Source: a virus. Taken from it: 48,764 nt of DNA. The notes under the pieces were generated by a model. That model worked only from the letters and a program-made list of their open reading frames with translations, was not told the DNA's origin and ran no database searches. The position numbers and the translations under genes were made by a program. The stretch spans positions 1 through 48,764 of the IMG/VR virus record IMGVR_UViG_3300035156_000119, one strand, 5' to 3'. Positions 38,709-46,248 of the stretch are shown piece by piece; the stretch's first letter is position 1, and each line of letters begins with the position of its first letter.

Positions 38709-41020
38709 TGAATTCGGCGGCGCGTCAATTCAACGACCTGAGCGAAGACGACATTCGGGCAGCGCTCGCGTACATCGACGCCAACGACCGCGCAACGTGG
38801 GTCCGCATGGCTATGGCGGTCAAGCATGAGCTTGGGCCAAGCGGTTGGAACATCTGGGACACCTGGTCGCAAACGTCCGGCGAGTACAACGCCAAGGACG
38901 CCCGCGACGTTTGGAAATCGGCCAAGGAAACGGGGTCTTCTGGCACCGTCACCATCGGCACATTGATCGCCGAGGCGCAATCGTTCGGCTTCAAGTTCAA
39001 CGAGCAAGACCGCGAGCCAATCAGCCAGCACGAAATCGAAGAACGCCAGCAGCGCCGCGACGCGGCAACAGCGGCAGCCAAAGAACGGCTGGACCGCGAC
39101 CGCGCAGCAGCGGCACAGCGCGCCCAGGAGATGCTAGACGCTGCCGTGGACGTGGAAGCGAGCGAACACCCGTACCTGGAACGCAAGGGCGTGCAGGGCT
39201 TCGGCCTGAAGATCGGCGAGTGGCGCAAGGGGCTGAATAACGTGCTGCTGGTCCCGCTGCGCCTGATCGATGGCAAGCTGGTCAGCCTGCAAGGCATCTT
39301 CGCCAACGCCAGCCCGATGTTCGACGGCAAGGATAGGGATTTCCTGCCAGGCGGCCAGAAGCGCGGCGCATTCCACATGATCGGCGGGAAGCCATACGGC
39401 AGCGAACCCGTCATCCTGGTGGCCGAAGGCTTTGCCACCGGGGCCAGCGCGCACCAGGCAACGGGGCACTTCGTCGCCGTGGCGCTTGACGCGGGCAACC
39501 TGCTTCCAGTGGCGACCGCACTGCGAAACATCTATCCGCTGGCCGTCATCGTGATCCTGGGCGACGACGACAAGTGGACCAAGGATAACCCCGGCATGCA
39601 CCACGCGCACCAGGCCGCGCAGACCGCCGCCGCGCTGATGGTCATGCCTAAGTTCGCCGACCTGGCGAGCAAGCCTACCGACTTTAACGACCTGCATGCG
39701 CTGGAAGGCATCGACGCCGTGCGCAAGCAGATCGAAGCGGCGCTGCCGAAGAAAGCGGCCAACGACAACGGCCCCGCCGTGGCGCTGGATTCGCCGATCA
39801 ATCCGATGGGCTACCCGCACATTTCGGAGAAGGGCCAGCCGCTGAACACCGTAGAGAACCTGGCGTTCATGATGGGGCAGTACGGCATCACGGCTCGTTA
39901 CAACATGATCCGCAAGGCTGTCGAACTGAAGCTGCCAGGCCGCAGCTACAGCACCGACAACCGCGCCAACGCCAGCCTGGCCGAAATCACCAGCATCAGT
40001 GCGCGCAATCGCATGCCGCAGGCGATGTTGCAGGACTACATCAAGCTGATCGCCGACGCCCACGCGTTCAACCCGGTATGCGACTGGATCGAGTCGAAAC
40101 CGTGGGATGGCGTCGAGCGCATTAAGCAGCTTCAAGCCACGATCACGACCGGCGGCGATGCAGCGCTGAAGGACGCGCTGATGTATCGCTGGCTGCTGTC
40201 GGCGGTGGCCGCAGTGTTCATGCCGACTGGCTTCGAAGGTCACGGCTGCCTGGTCCTGACCGGCGCTCAGGGTTCGGGGAAGACGACCTGGTTCCGCCGC
40301 CTGGCACCGTCAGAACTGGTCCTGGTCGGCGCAATGCTGGACCCGGCAGACAAGGACACCGTGACCAACGCGGTAAGTCACTGGATCGTGGAACTGGGCG
40401 AACTGGACGCAACGTTCCGCAAGGCCGACATCGCCCGCCTGAAGTCGTTCATACCCAAGCCGGTGGACAAGCTGCGCCGCCCATACGACCGCGTGGAATC
40501 GGAGTACCAGCGCAGGACCGTCTTCGGCGCTTCGGTCAACGAAGATCGCTACCTGGTGGACGACACCGGGAACCGCCGCTGGTGGACGATCAACGTGCAA
40601 AGCATCGACTACCAGCACAAGATCGACATGCAGCAGGTATGGGCCGAAGTCCTGGTGCATTTCCTGCGCGGCGAGCAGCACTACCTGACACCGGAAGAAA
40701 ACGACAGCCTGGGCAAACTGAACACTGAGCACGAAGCCGTTGACCCTGTGGAAGAAATCATCTTGTCGGCGTTCGAATGGGAGAACCGAACGCTGCACGG
40801 CTTCGACATGACGGCTAGTGAAGTGCTGATCGCCATCGGGTTCGACAAGCCGAATAAATCGCAGGCCACGCACGCCAGCAAGGTGCTGAAGAAGCTGACC
40901 GGGAAAGAGCCGAAGCGCAAGGCGAGCGGGCGCTACTTTGAAATGCCTTCAAAGCCGAAAGGCATGCGGCGCAACGCAACACCAGCGCCTGGTTCCGACG
41001 ATGACCTGAAGCCCTACTGA
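38708..41020 (+). CDS. Primase-helicase (PriCT, Toprim, VapE-like)
   Basis: 770 residues from ATG 38708. N-terminal PriCT_2-type domain (DIRAALAYIDANDRATWVRM and YNAKDARDVW, about 10-75), charged linker, Toprim core VAEGFATGASA at about 238 and ILGDDDKW at about 280, then a VapE-type SF3-like helicase: P-loop GAQGSGKTT at 519-527 and VELGELDATFRKADIARLKS. It likely starts and drives phage DNA replication. The combination of primase and helicase in one chain is common in temperate phages without a separate DnaB loader. Confidence 0.92.
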   Translation: MNSAARQFNDLSEDDIRAALAYIDANDRATWVRMAMAVKHELGPSGWNIWDTWSQTSGEYNAKDARDVWKSAKETGSSGTVTIGTLIAEAQSFGFKFNEQDREPISQHEIEERQQRRDAATAAAKERLDRDRAAAAQRAQEMLDAAVDVEASEHPYLERKGVQGFGLKIGEWRKGLNNVLLVPLRLIDGKLVSLQGIFANASPMFDGKDRDFLPGGQKRGAFHMIGGKPYGSEPVILVAEGFATGASAHQATGHFVAVALDAGNLLPVATALRNIYPLAVIVILGDDDKWTKDNPGMHHAHQAAQTAAALMVMPKFADLASKPTDFNDLHALEGIDAVRKQIEAALPKKAANDNGPAVALDSPINPMGYPHISEKGQPLNTVENLAFMMGQYGITARYNMIRKAVELKLPGRSYSTDNRANASLAEITSISARNRMPQAMLQDYIKLIADAHAFNPVCDWIESKPWDGVERIKQLQATITTGGDAALKDALMYRWLLSAVAAVFMPTGFEGHGCLVLTGAQGSGKTTWFRRLAPSELVLVGAMLDPADKDTVTNAVSHWIVELGELDATFRKADIARLKSFIPKPVDKLRRPYDRVESEYQRRTVFGASVNEDRYLVDDTGNRRWWTINVQSIDYQHKIDMQQVWAEVLVHFLRGEQHYLTPEENDSLGKLNTEHEAVDPVEEIILSAFEWENRTLHGFDMTASEVLIAIGFDKPNKSQATHASKVLKKLTGKEPKRKASGRYFEMPSKPKGMRRNATPAPGSDDDLKPY

Positions 41021-41021
41021 C

Positions 41022-41408
41022 ATGAATCCTGTGACCCTTATCGATGGCAGCACCGCCGACAGCAGCGGCGAACAATGGCGGCACGAATGCGAAGCCCGCG
41101 CCCTGCTGGCGATGCCGCTCGTGAAGCGCCGGGACTGCCTGTACGGGTTCAAGGAAGACGGCGGCAGGCTGAACAAGGGCATCAAGGGGCATCGCGGCGA
41201 CGCAGAAGTGCAGCGCCTGGAAGGCACGATCATGAGTATCTGGACCGCACAGCAGATCGGCAAACTGCTGGGCATGCAGCACGACGAGCAAGAAGCATAT
41301 TTGGACCGGATCGCCCGCGCAACGAACAGCCACATGCGGGAGATACTGGCTAGGAAACTGGAAGGCCGATTGTCGGCAAATGCAAATGATAACCAAGGGA
41401 CAATATGA
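41022..41408 (+). CDS. Unknown early phage protein
   Basis: 128 residues, starting one base after the primase stop. WRHECEARALLAMPLVKRRD is typical of a small conserved phage family next to replication genes. The rest is basic and helical. No catalytic motif seen. Confidence 0.6.
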   Translation: MNPVTLIDGSTADSSGEQWRHECEARALLAMPLVKRRDCLYGFKEDGGRLNKGIKGHRGDAEVQRLEGTIMSIWTAQQIGKLLGMQHDEQEAYLDRIARATNSHMREILARKLEGRLSANANDNQGTI

Positions 41409-42607
41409 AAAAGACGAACATTGAAATCGCTGTCGAGGCGCTGACCGAATTATCCCAATGCGACGGTTCGCCACAAAATGTAAAGGATGCGGAAGTTCTC
41501 GCCCACAGGGTCCGAGCCTTAGCAAAATCGACGCTCGCCGCCCTCCAAGCCGCGCCAGCGCCAAAGCTGACCTATGAGCAATGCGCGCAGATCGGCCGGG
41601 ACTTCGGACTTCAGCCGGAAACGGTCGACATGGTCGGTCGCCGCGTCCTGGCTCTATTCCCTGTGCTCGACACGTCCACGCCAGCACAGGGCAGCATCGA
41701 TACGCCCGATGACCGGGCCGCGTTCGAGGCATGGGCAAGCGCCCGCCATCAAGGCTATTTCGCCTTCCCGATCTTGTCGCCAAGCCAAATCGAAGAAAAG
41801 GTGAAGCGGCGGTGCTTGGATGCATGGCTCGCAGCCCGATCACTCGCCCAGCGTGCGGCCAGCGCTGATGAAGAGACCCCGCATTGCAAGTTGGGCGGCG
41901 GATGTATGTGCATTACCGAACCGGGCAACATCGTCAGCGAAAGCTGCAAATTCTATGAGGCACCGAAGGCCAGCGCGCCAGATGCGCCAGCGGGGGAAGT
42001 GGACGATATTGCACACGCAATCGCCGCAAAAGTCGTAAAACTCGATGCCCGCACGCACTCCGGCATATTCACGATTGCTCAAGTCATATTGAAGATTCGC
42101 GCCGCACGCGCCGCTGTTGCGCCAGCAGGGCATGCGGAGCCGGTGGCGTGGATCGCTGTTGAGACGCTTCCGCACAAGCAAACGATGGTCGTGGCCACTG
42201 ATTTCGACACGTACGCGCTCGCGTACCAACGCTACGATCTTGGGGAAACCGTATGGTACAGCGCTGACGGCCCGGAAGACATCGAGATGCAACTGACATT
42301 CTCGCCAACGCATTGGATGGCCATTCCACCACGCGCCTCCATCGCCGCCCCTGTAGCAGCAGAGCCAGCACGCGCCCTGCCGCCATGCGTAACCGCGCAC
42401 CACTTCGACCAGGTCAAAGCCGCGCAGTTACCGTGCCTGGCCGACGATGCGCACGAAAAGCTGATGGCGACCGTCGATGCGCAGATCGCTGAACTGGCGC
42501 GCCGGATCAAGATCAAGAACGACCGCCGCGTGTCGAACGTCGCTGTCGAAGTAGATCGCCGCATGGCTAGCCAGGACCGTAGGGCAACGCAGCGGGGAGT
42601 GAAGTGA
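41405..42607 (+). CDS. Modular accessory protein with DUF551-like domain
   Basis: 400 residues made of separate modules: a helical N-terminus; FEAWASARHQG with CLDAWLAARSLA (about 110-145), a common phage accessory motif; a Cys-rich CKLGGGCMCITEPG segment (about 160); and a DUF551-like region (WIAVETLPHKQTMVVATDFD, ending THWMAIPP, about 240-300). Such mosaics vary between related phages. Four-base overlaps at both ends. Function unknown. Confidence 0.6.
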   Translation: MKKTNIEIAVEALTELSQCDGSPQNVKDAEVLAHRVRALAKSTLAALQAAPAPKLTYEQCAQIGRDFGLQPETVDMVGRRVLALFPVLDTSTPAQGSIDTPDDRAAFEAWASARHQGYFAFPILSPSQIEEKVKRRCLDAWLAARSLAQRAASADEETPHCKLGGGCMCITEPGNIVSESCKFYEAPKASAPDAPAGEVDDIAHAIAAKVVKLDARTHSGIFTIAQVILKIRAARAAVAPAGHAEPVAWIAVETLPHKQTMVVATDFDTYALAYQRYDLGETVWYSADGPEDIEMQLTFSPTHWMAIPPRASIAAPVAAEPARALPPCVTAHHFDQVKAAQLPCLADDAHEKLMATVDAQIAELARRIKIKNDRRVSNVAVEVDRRMASQDRRATQRGVK

Positions 42608-42696
42608 CTTACGATCCGCTTGTGAAGTGCCGCAGATGCAGGGCGTGGATCGAACCATGGCTGCGGGAATGCCCGATCTGCGGGACGTTGCAGTGA
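42604..42696 (+). CDS. Tiny zinc-ribbon protein
   Basis: 30 residues from GTG 42604. CRRC and CPIC are spaced as a rubredoxin-like zinc ribbon. It overlaps the previous stop (GTGA) and shares its last base with the HNH gene start. Confidence 0.5.
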   Translation: MTYDPLVKCRRCRAWIEPWLRECPICGTLQ

Positions 42697-43055
42697 TGGC
42701 AGCGCTGCCGCTCGTCGGTGGCTTCGACTGCGGGCCGTTGTTCCAGGTCCGCATCAAGCGCCCACCGATCCGCCAAAAGGGCAAGGAAGGCCAGGTGCAT
42801 CGCGCCCAGACCAAGCGGGCGACGCCGCCCTGGGCCGACATGCAGGCCATCAAGGCAATTTACGCTGAGGCGCGCAGGATGACGCGGGAGACTGGCGAAC
42901 TACATGTGGTCGATCACATCGTGCCGAAGATCGGCGGCATAGTGTGCGGCCTGCATGTGCCCTGGAACCTACGTGTCATCCACTGGCGCGAGAACGCACA
43001 GAAAGGTGCATGGTATTGGCCTGGGATGCCGCAGGAACAGTTGCCGCTGTTGTAG
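42696..43055 (+). CDS. HNH endonuclease-like protein
   Basis: 119 residues from ATG 42696. LHVVDHIVPKIGGIVCGLHV, then PWNLRVIHWRENAQKG, is the phage HNH pattern (D-H-I-V-P, N-L, E-N-x-x-K). It nicks or cuts DNA; in phages such proteins sit either in packaging or in replication modules. Here it closes the early operon before a terminator. Confidence 0.8.
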   Translation: MAALPLVGGFDCGPLFQVRIKRPPIRQKGKEGQVHRAQTKRATPPWADMQAIKAIYAEARRMTRETGELHVVDHIVPKIGGIVCGLHVPWNLRVIHWRENAQKGAWYWPGMPQEQLPLL

Positions 43056-43065
43056 CGTTTAAACG
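43056..43065. repeat. GTTTAAAC octamer, copy 8
   Basis: CGTTTAAACG starting one base after the HNH stop codon and just before a terminator. Confidence 0.85.
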
Positions 43066-43070
43066 ACACA

Positions 43071-43093
43071 AAACCCGCTTCGTCGGGTTTTTT
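43071..43093 (+). terminator. Terminator of the rightward early operon
   Basis: AAACCCG / CGGGTTT with a six-base loop and T6. Confidence 0.9.
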
Positions 43094-43124
43094 ATTGATA
43101 TTCGTTAAGAAACCAACAGTTTTG

Positions 43125-43154
43125 TTGACGTACGCGAATACTTCGCTGTATTAT
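43125..43154 (+). promoter_or_regulatory. Strong promoter with operator in the spacer
   Basis: TTGACG (43125-43130) and TATTAT (43149-43154) with an 18-base spacer form the best sigma70-type promoter in the window. The spacer contains the perfect palindrome GCGAA-TAC-TTCGC (43134-43146), a variant of the motif at the other early regions. A dyad GTTC/GAAC lies just downstream. A repressor binding the spacer would block polymerase directly. Confidence 0.75.
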
Positions 43155-43198
43155 TCAGTTCTGCCGTTGAACAACTAACTACACATAACCGGGGCTAT

Positions 43199-43954
43199 AT
43201 GAAAACAATTGCAATATTCTTGTGTGACTATACTGGCAAGATGGCGGAACCTTGGGTCGCGGCTGGTTACGACGTAGTGTTGGTCGATCCGCAACACCCG
43301 CAGGGCATCAACATAGAAGGCCAGACTACCCGCGTAGGCTGCATCATCACGGATGCTCTGGACTACTTGGGCGCAACGATCCGCACCGGACGTGTTGCTT
43401 TTGTAATGGGTTTCCCCCCATGCACCGATGTCGCGGTATCGGGTTCGCGCTGGTTCGAAGCGAAGCGAGCAAAAGACCCTCACTTCCAGTCGAAGGCAGC
43501 GCTGGTTGCTGAGCAATGCCGCATGATCGGCGCGCTGTCTGGCGGCGTGTGGGCGTTCGAAAATCCTGTCAGCGTGTTCAGTTCGATCTTCGGCAAGCCG
43601 CAGTACACTTTCAGCCCAGACCAGTTCACTGGACACTGCGCGAACGACAACTACACGAAGAAGACGTGCCTGTGGACCAGCGCAGACTTCGTGATGCCGG
43701 GGGAGTTCAAGGATGCGACGCTGGGCGCACCAGATGATCGAATTCACAAGTGCCCACCGGGACCAGAGCGGATGAACTTCCGCAGTGCGACCCCGCTGGG
43801 TTTTGCGAAAGCTGTTTTCTTGGCGAACGCACCGCACTTGAAGCCAGCGGCGAATGACAATGCGGAATGCAATATGTGCAACGGGACGAAAGAAGGCTTC
43901 GCCGGCCCATGCAAGGAATGCTGCGCGGACTTCTACGATGAAGAGGCAGCGTAA
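43199..43954 (+). CDS. C5-DNA-methyltransferase-like protein
   Basis: 251 residues. FPPCTDVAVSG carries the Pro-Pro-Cys motif IV with the catalytic Cys, WAFENPVS the Glu-Asn motif VI, an N-terminal CDYTGKMAEPWVAAGYDVVL stands for the cofactor-binding motif I, and SATPLGFAKAVFLANAP resembles motif X. A clear motif VIII and a large target domain are missing, so it is short for a 5mC methylase. The C-terminus adds Cys pairs (CNMCNG, CKEC). It might protect phage DNA or modify a nucleotide. It is transcribed alone from its own promoter, like a moron. Confidence 0.65.
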   Translation: MKTIAIFLCDYTGKMAEPWVAAGYDVVLVDPQHPQGINIEGQTTRVGCIITDALDYLGATIRTGRVAFVMGFPPCTDVAVSGSRWFEAKRAKDPHFQSKAALVAEQCRMIGALSGGVWAFENPVSVFSSIFGKPQYTFSPDQFTGHCANDNYTKKTCLWTSADFVMPGEFKDATLGAPDDRIHKCPPGPERMNFRSATPLGFAKAVFLANAPHLKPAANDNAECNMCNGTKEGFAGPCKECCADFYDEEAA

Positions 43955-43964
43955 TCGAAACCCG

Positions 43965-43984
43965 CGCCAGTCACCGGGCTGGCG
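43965..43984 (+). other. Small hairpin after the methyltransferase-like gene
   Basis: CGCCAG / CTGGCG, eight-base loop, no T-run. Probably an mRNA-end structure rather than a full terminator. Confidence 0.4.
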
Positions 43985-44002
43985 TACTTACTGAAAGAAA
44001 TT

Positions 44003-44203
44003 ATGAGCAAAATTCAAACTGTTACTGAAATGATGGCCGAAAACATGGATGGTTTTTGCAACCCGACAATGACGCCGGAACAAGAGGCGAAGCATAACGC
44101 CGAAGTACAGGCGAAAAGGGAGTATGAGGCGGCGCATACGCCAGTCGAAAGCCATCCTGCGGATGACGACGAAGACGACGACGAGGACAGCGAAACCGAA
44201 TAA
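44003..44203 (+). CDS. Small acidic protein
   Basis: 66 residues ending in a run of Asp/Glu (DDDEDDDEDSETE). The high acidity suggests a DNA-mimic or a protein that binds a basic partner. GAAAGAAATT precedes the ATG. No known family. Confidence 0.55.
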   Translation: MSKIQTVTEMMAENMDGFCNPTMTPEQEAKHNAEVQAKREYEAAHTPVESHPADDDEDDDEDSETE

Positions 44204-44215
44204 TCCGTGACAGAC

Positions 44216-44236
44216 AGCCGCCCACGAGGCGGCTTT
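44216..44236 (+). terminator. Probable terminator
   Basis: AGCCGCC / GGCGGCT with a five-base loop and a short T3. Confidence 0.6.
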
Positions 44237-44273
44237 GTCGTCAGGAAAGTCCTATAAACATTGAAAGGTATAT

Positions 44274-44810
44274 ATGAGAAACTGGAAACTACCGCTGGAC
44301 GTGTCCAACGGAACAATGAACGGCGAATTGGAATGCCGCTCCATCACGCGCCTGGTCGATGCAGACCGCGTAGAAATCGCGGCGGCCAGCGGCAACGAAG
44401 CGCCGCTGCGCTTCCGGGATATTGCAGACGCCTGCAACCAGCATGAAGAACTGATCGAGCGCAAGGGAGCGCTTGAAGTCGAACGCAATCTATTATCGGC
44501 GTCGCTGGTCCAGGCCGATGAAACGATAGCCCACCTGGAACGCCAGCTAAGCTCCCAGCGCACCATCATCAGGGCGCACCAGGTGCTGATTACAGACCTG
44601 GAACGACGCCTGGCGAAACTGGTCGACGGCAACCAGTCGCTGATCGACGACCTGACCGACGCACGCAGGGGGCAGGCCCAGACGACCAGGGAGAATCAGC
44701 GCCTGGTGAAAGCAATGAAGGCCATCAAGGCCGGGGCGCAGGTCGGCGAACAACTGCCGGTGCTTGAGGACATCGCCACCCAGGCGCTTGACGATACGGG
44801 GGCAGCATGA
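44274..44810 (+). CDS. Coiled-coil phage protein, unknown
   Basis: 178 residues; AAAGG precedes the ATG. After a short beta start the protein is a long coiled coil (LIERKGALEVERNLLSASLV, then HLERQLSSQRTIIRAHQVLI). Similar helical proteins are common in accessory regions. ATGA overlap with the next gene. Confidence 0.6.
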   Translation: MRNWKLPLDVSNGTMNGELECRSITRLVDADRVEIAAASGNEAPLRFRDIADACNQHEELIERKGALEVERNLLSASLVQADETIAHLERQLSSQRTIIRAHQVLITDLERRLAKLVDGNQSLIDDLTDARRGQAQTTRENQRLVKAMKAIKAGAQVGEQLPVLEDIATQALDDTGAA

Positions 44811-45301
44811 GCGCGGATACCGGTAAATTCGACCCATCAAGGGATGCAGCGATGGAGGAAATTGCAGTGCTTATGGAGGGAAAAGACGATGGGGTATGGG
44901 CGAATACATGCGGGCCGTTCATTCGCGCCCGCAAGTCCAGCGCCGCGCCCGCCCCGGTGCAGCAGGCAGCGCCGAGCGGCCTGCCGTTTGCCGAAGTGGT
45001 GGCCGAGTTCGCCACCAACAAATTTGAAACTGCCGACGACTGCCGCATTGCTCTGCTGGGCGAAGTGGCGCGGCTGCGCGCAGCCCTCGCTGCCGCGCCC
45101 GCCCAGCCGGTCGGCCTGAGCGAGCAGGCAACGCCGAGCGGCTGGACTGTGTGGGGCGTCGCTCAGCGCGCCGACTTGGCCGACGTGACTGATGGCGCGG
45201 GGAAAATTATTGCGACCATGCACCCCACATCAGCGCGGGCAGTTGCCGATGCCCATAATTCGGCCATTGCCATTATGGAATCAATGGCAGGTGCAGCATG
45301 A
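44807..45301 (+). CDS. Ead/Ea22-like accessory protein
   Basis: 164 residues with Ala/Pro-rich linkers (AAPAPVQQAAPSG; AAAPAQPVGLSEQ) joining short modules (FAEVVAEFATNKFETADDCR). Typical of variable early proteins such as Ea22. Overlaps the next gene by four bases. Confidence 0.5.
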   Translation: MSADTGKFDPSRDAAMEEIAVLMEGKDDGVWANTCGPFIRARKSSAAPAPVQQAAPSGLPFAEVVAEFATNKFETADDCRIALLGEVARLRAALAAAPAQPVGLSEQATPSGWTVWGVAQRADLADVTDGAGKIIATMHPTSARAVADAHNSAIAIMESMAGAA

Positions 45302-45636
45302 TGCGCCTGCCATTCCGCCAGGGCACGCTGTTGCCGACGAAGCTTATCCGATCCTGGACGCCGCGAGCGCGCCAGATCGCGCAGAGCCACGAAGAACGTA
45401 TTGTGTTCACAGACTTCTACGACGACGACGAAGGCCGCAGCCGCCAGTACGTGTGCGAGTGCGCCACCGCCGAACAGGCCGCCTTCATCGTGGAGGCGTG
45501 CAACGCGCACCAGCCAATGCTTAACCTGATGTCAAAGGTTCGTCGCATCGTCATGGAAGGCCGGAGTGACCCCGCCACGGCCCTGATGATGATCGACGCT
45601 GCATTGGCCGTCCAAACCGAATCGGTGGCCGCGTGA
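45298..45636 (+). CDS. Ead/Ea22-like accessory protein
   Basis: 112 residues. YVCECATAEQAAFIVEACNA is a recurring phage motif of unknown role; a helical end follows. ATGA overlap upstream and GTGA overlap downstream. Confidence 0.5.
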   Translation: MMRLPFRQGTLLPTKLIRSWTPRARQIAQSHEERIVFTDFYDDDEGRSRQYVCECATAEQAAFIVEACNAHQPMLNLMSKVRRIVMEGRSDPATALMMIDAALAVQTESVAA

Positions 45637-45722
45637 GCGCCCTACAGTGGTCCCTGCTGATCGCAGCGTGCTTCCTGACATCGGTAGCGATCTGCGTCGC
45701 GGCCAGCGGCGGCGAGCGATGA
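45633..45722 (+). CDS. Tiny membrane peptide
   Basis: 29 residues from GTG 45633: one hydrophobic span (WSLLIAACFLTSVAICVAA). Its stop overlaps the next ATG. Confidence 0.45.
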   Translation: MSALQWSLLIAACFLTSVAICVAASGGER

Positions 45723-45898
45723 GGCGCGCCAGGCGGCGGAAGTACCAGAGCCACGCGACGGCGCTGATGAAGTTCTACGGCGTCCGCAGGCTGTCGGCTG
45801 CATTCTGGTGCATCCTGTTCCATGATTGGATGGGCGAGCCATTCCCGACACTGAAGAGCCACACAATCAAGCTGATCGGGGTCGAGCGCTTCGGATGA
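45719..45898 (+). CDS. Small basic protein, unknown
   Basis: 59 residues from ATG 45719, very basic at the start (MRRARRRKYQSH), followed by an aromatic segment (AFWCILFHDWMGEPFP). Last gene before the AT-rich region. May bind nucleic acid. Confidence 0.5.
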   Translation: MRRARRRKYQSHATALMKFYGVRRLSAAFWCILFHDWMGEPFPTLKSHTIKLIGVERFG

Positions 45899-45946
45899 CC
45901 AACTTTTTCGGGCGCTAGTCACGGCCAACGATCATAAGCAACAATC

Positions 45947-45972
45947 ATGCCCGCCGATGAGCGGGCATTTTT
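45947..45972 (+). terminator. Terminator after the accessory genes
   Basis: ATGCCCGC / GCGGGCAT with a six-base loop and T5. Confidence 0.92.
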
Positions 45973-45978
45973 ACGTCC

Positions 45979-46170
45979 GTGACTAACTTTAGTCATCCTG
46001 TCAGGAAGTTGGTCACTTGTAAGTCCTTGATTTGCAAGGCAAATGACTAGATGACTAGAATGACTATGTATATATATATTTATAGTACCTATACAGTACA
46101 GAGTAGGAGATAGCCCCCACTATCTTTAGGAATGACAGTCATCGTAGTCACTTGGTCATTCTGGTCAGCG
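45979..46170. repeat. TGACTA/TAGTCA iteron-like cluster with AT-rich core
   Basis: TGACTA at 45980, 46044, 46052 and 46061; TAGTCA at 45990 and 46145; related GTCA motifs at 46012, 46138, 46155 and 46164; one more TAGTCA at 45916. The copies at 45980 and 45990 form an inverted pair, and those at 46044-46061 are direct repeats 8-9 bases apart. They border a TATATATATATTTATAG tract (about 46068-46085) and an AGATAG/CTATCT hairpin (46108-46125). This is the most AT-rich part of the window and looks like a replication origin or multi-site operator. 46171-46248 has no gene; TACAAT at 46215-46220 may be a -10 box, and AACCGGA is repeated on both sides of it. Confidence 0.65.
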
Positions 46171-46248
46171 GCAAGTAGTGTTTCCGCATCGTAGCTATTT
46201 CCAACCGGATATATTACAATGAGGCATTGATTTAACCGGAACGATGCC

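Noticed and set aside
2376-43064. GTTTAAAC copies as programmed frameshift sites (T-TTA-AAC heptamer)
   Set aside because: In all five coding copies the frame is TTT-AAA-C, not T-TTA-AAC, and no useful alternative frame follows.
45979-46170. CRISPR-like array
   Set aside because: The repeated motif is only six bases, irregularly spaced and in both orientations; no repeat-spacer structure exists here or elsewhere in the window.
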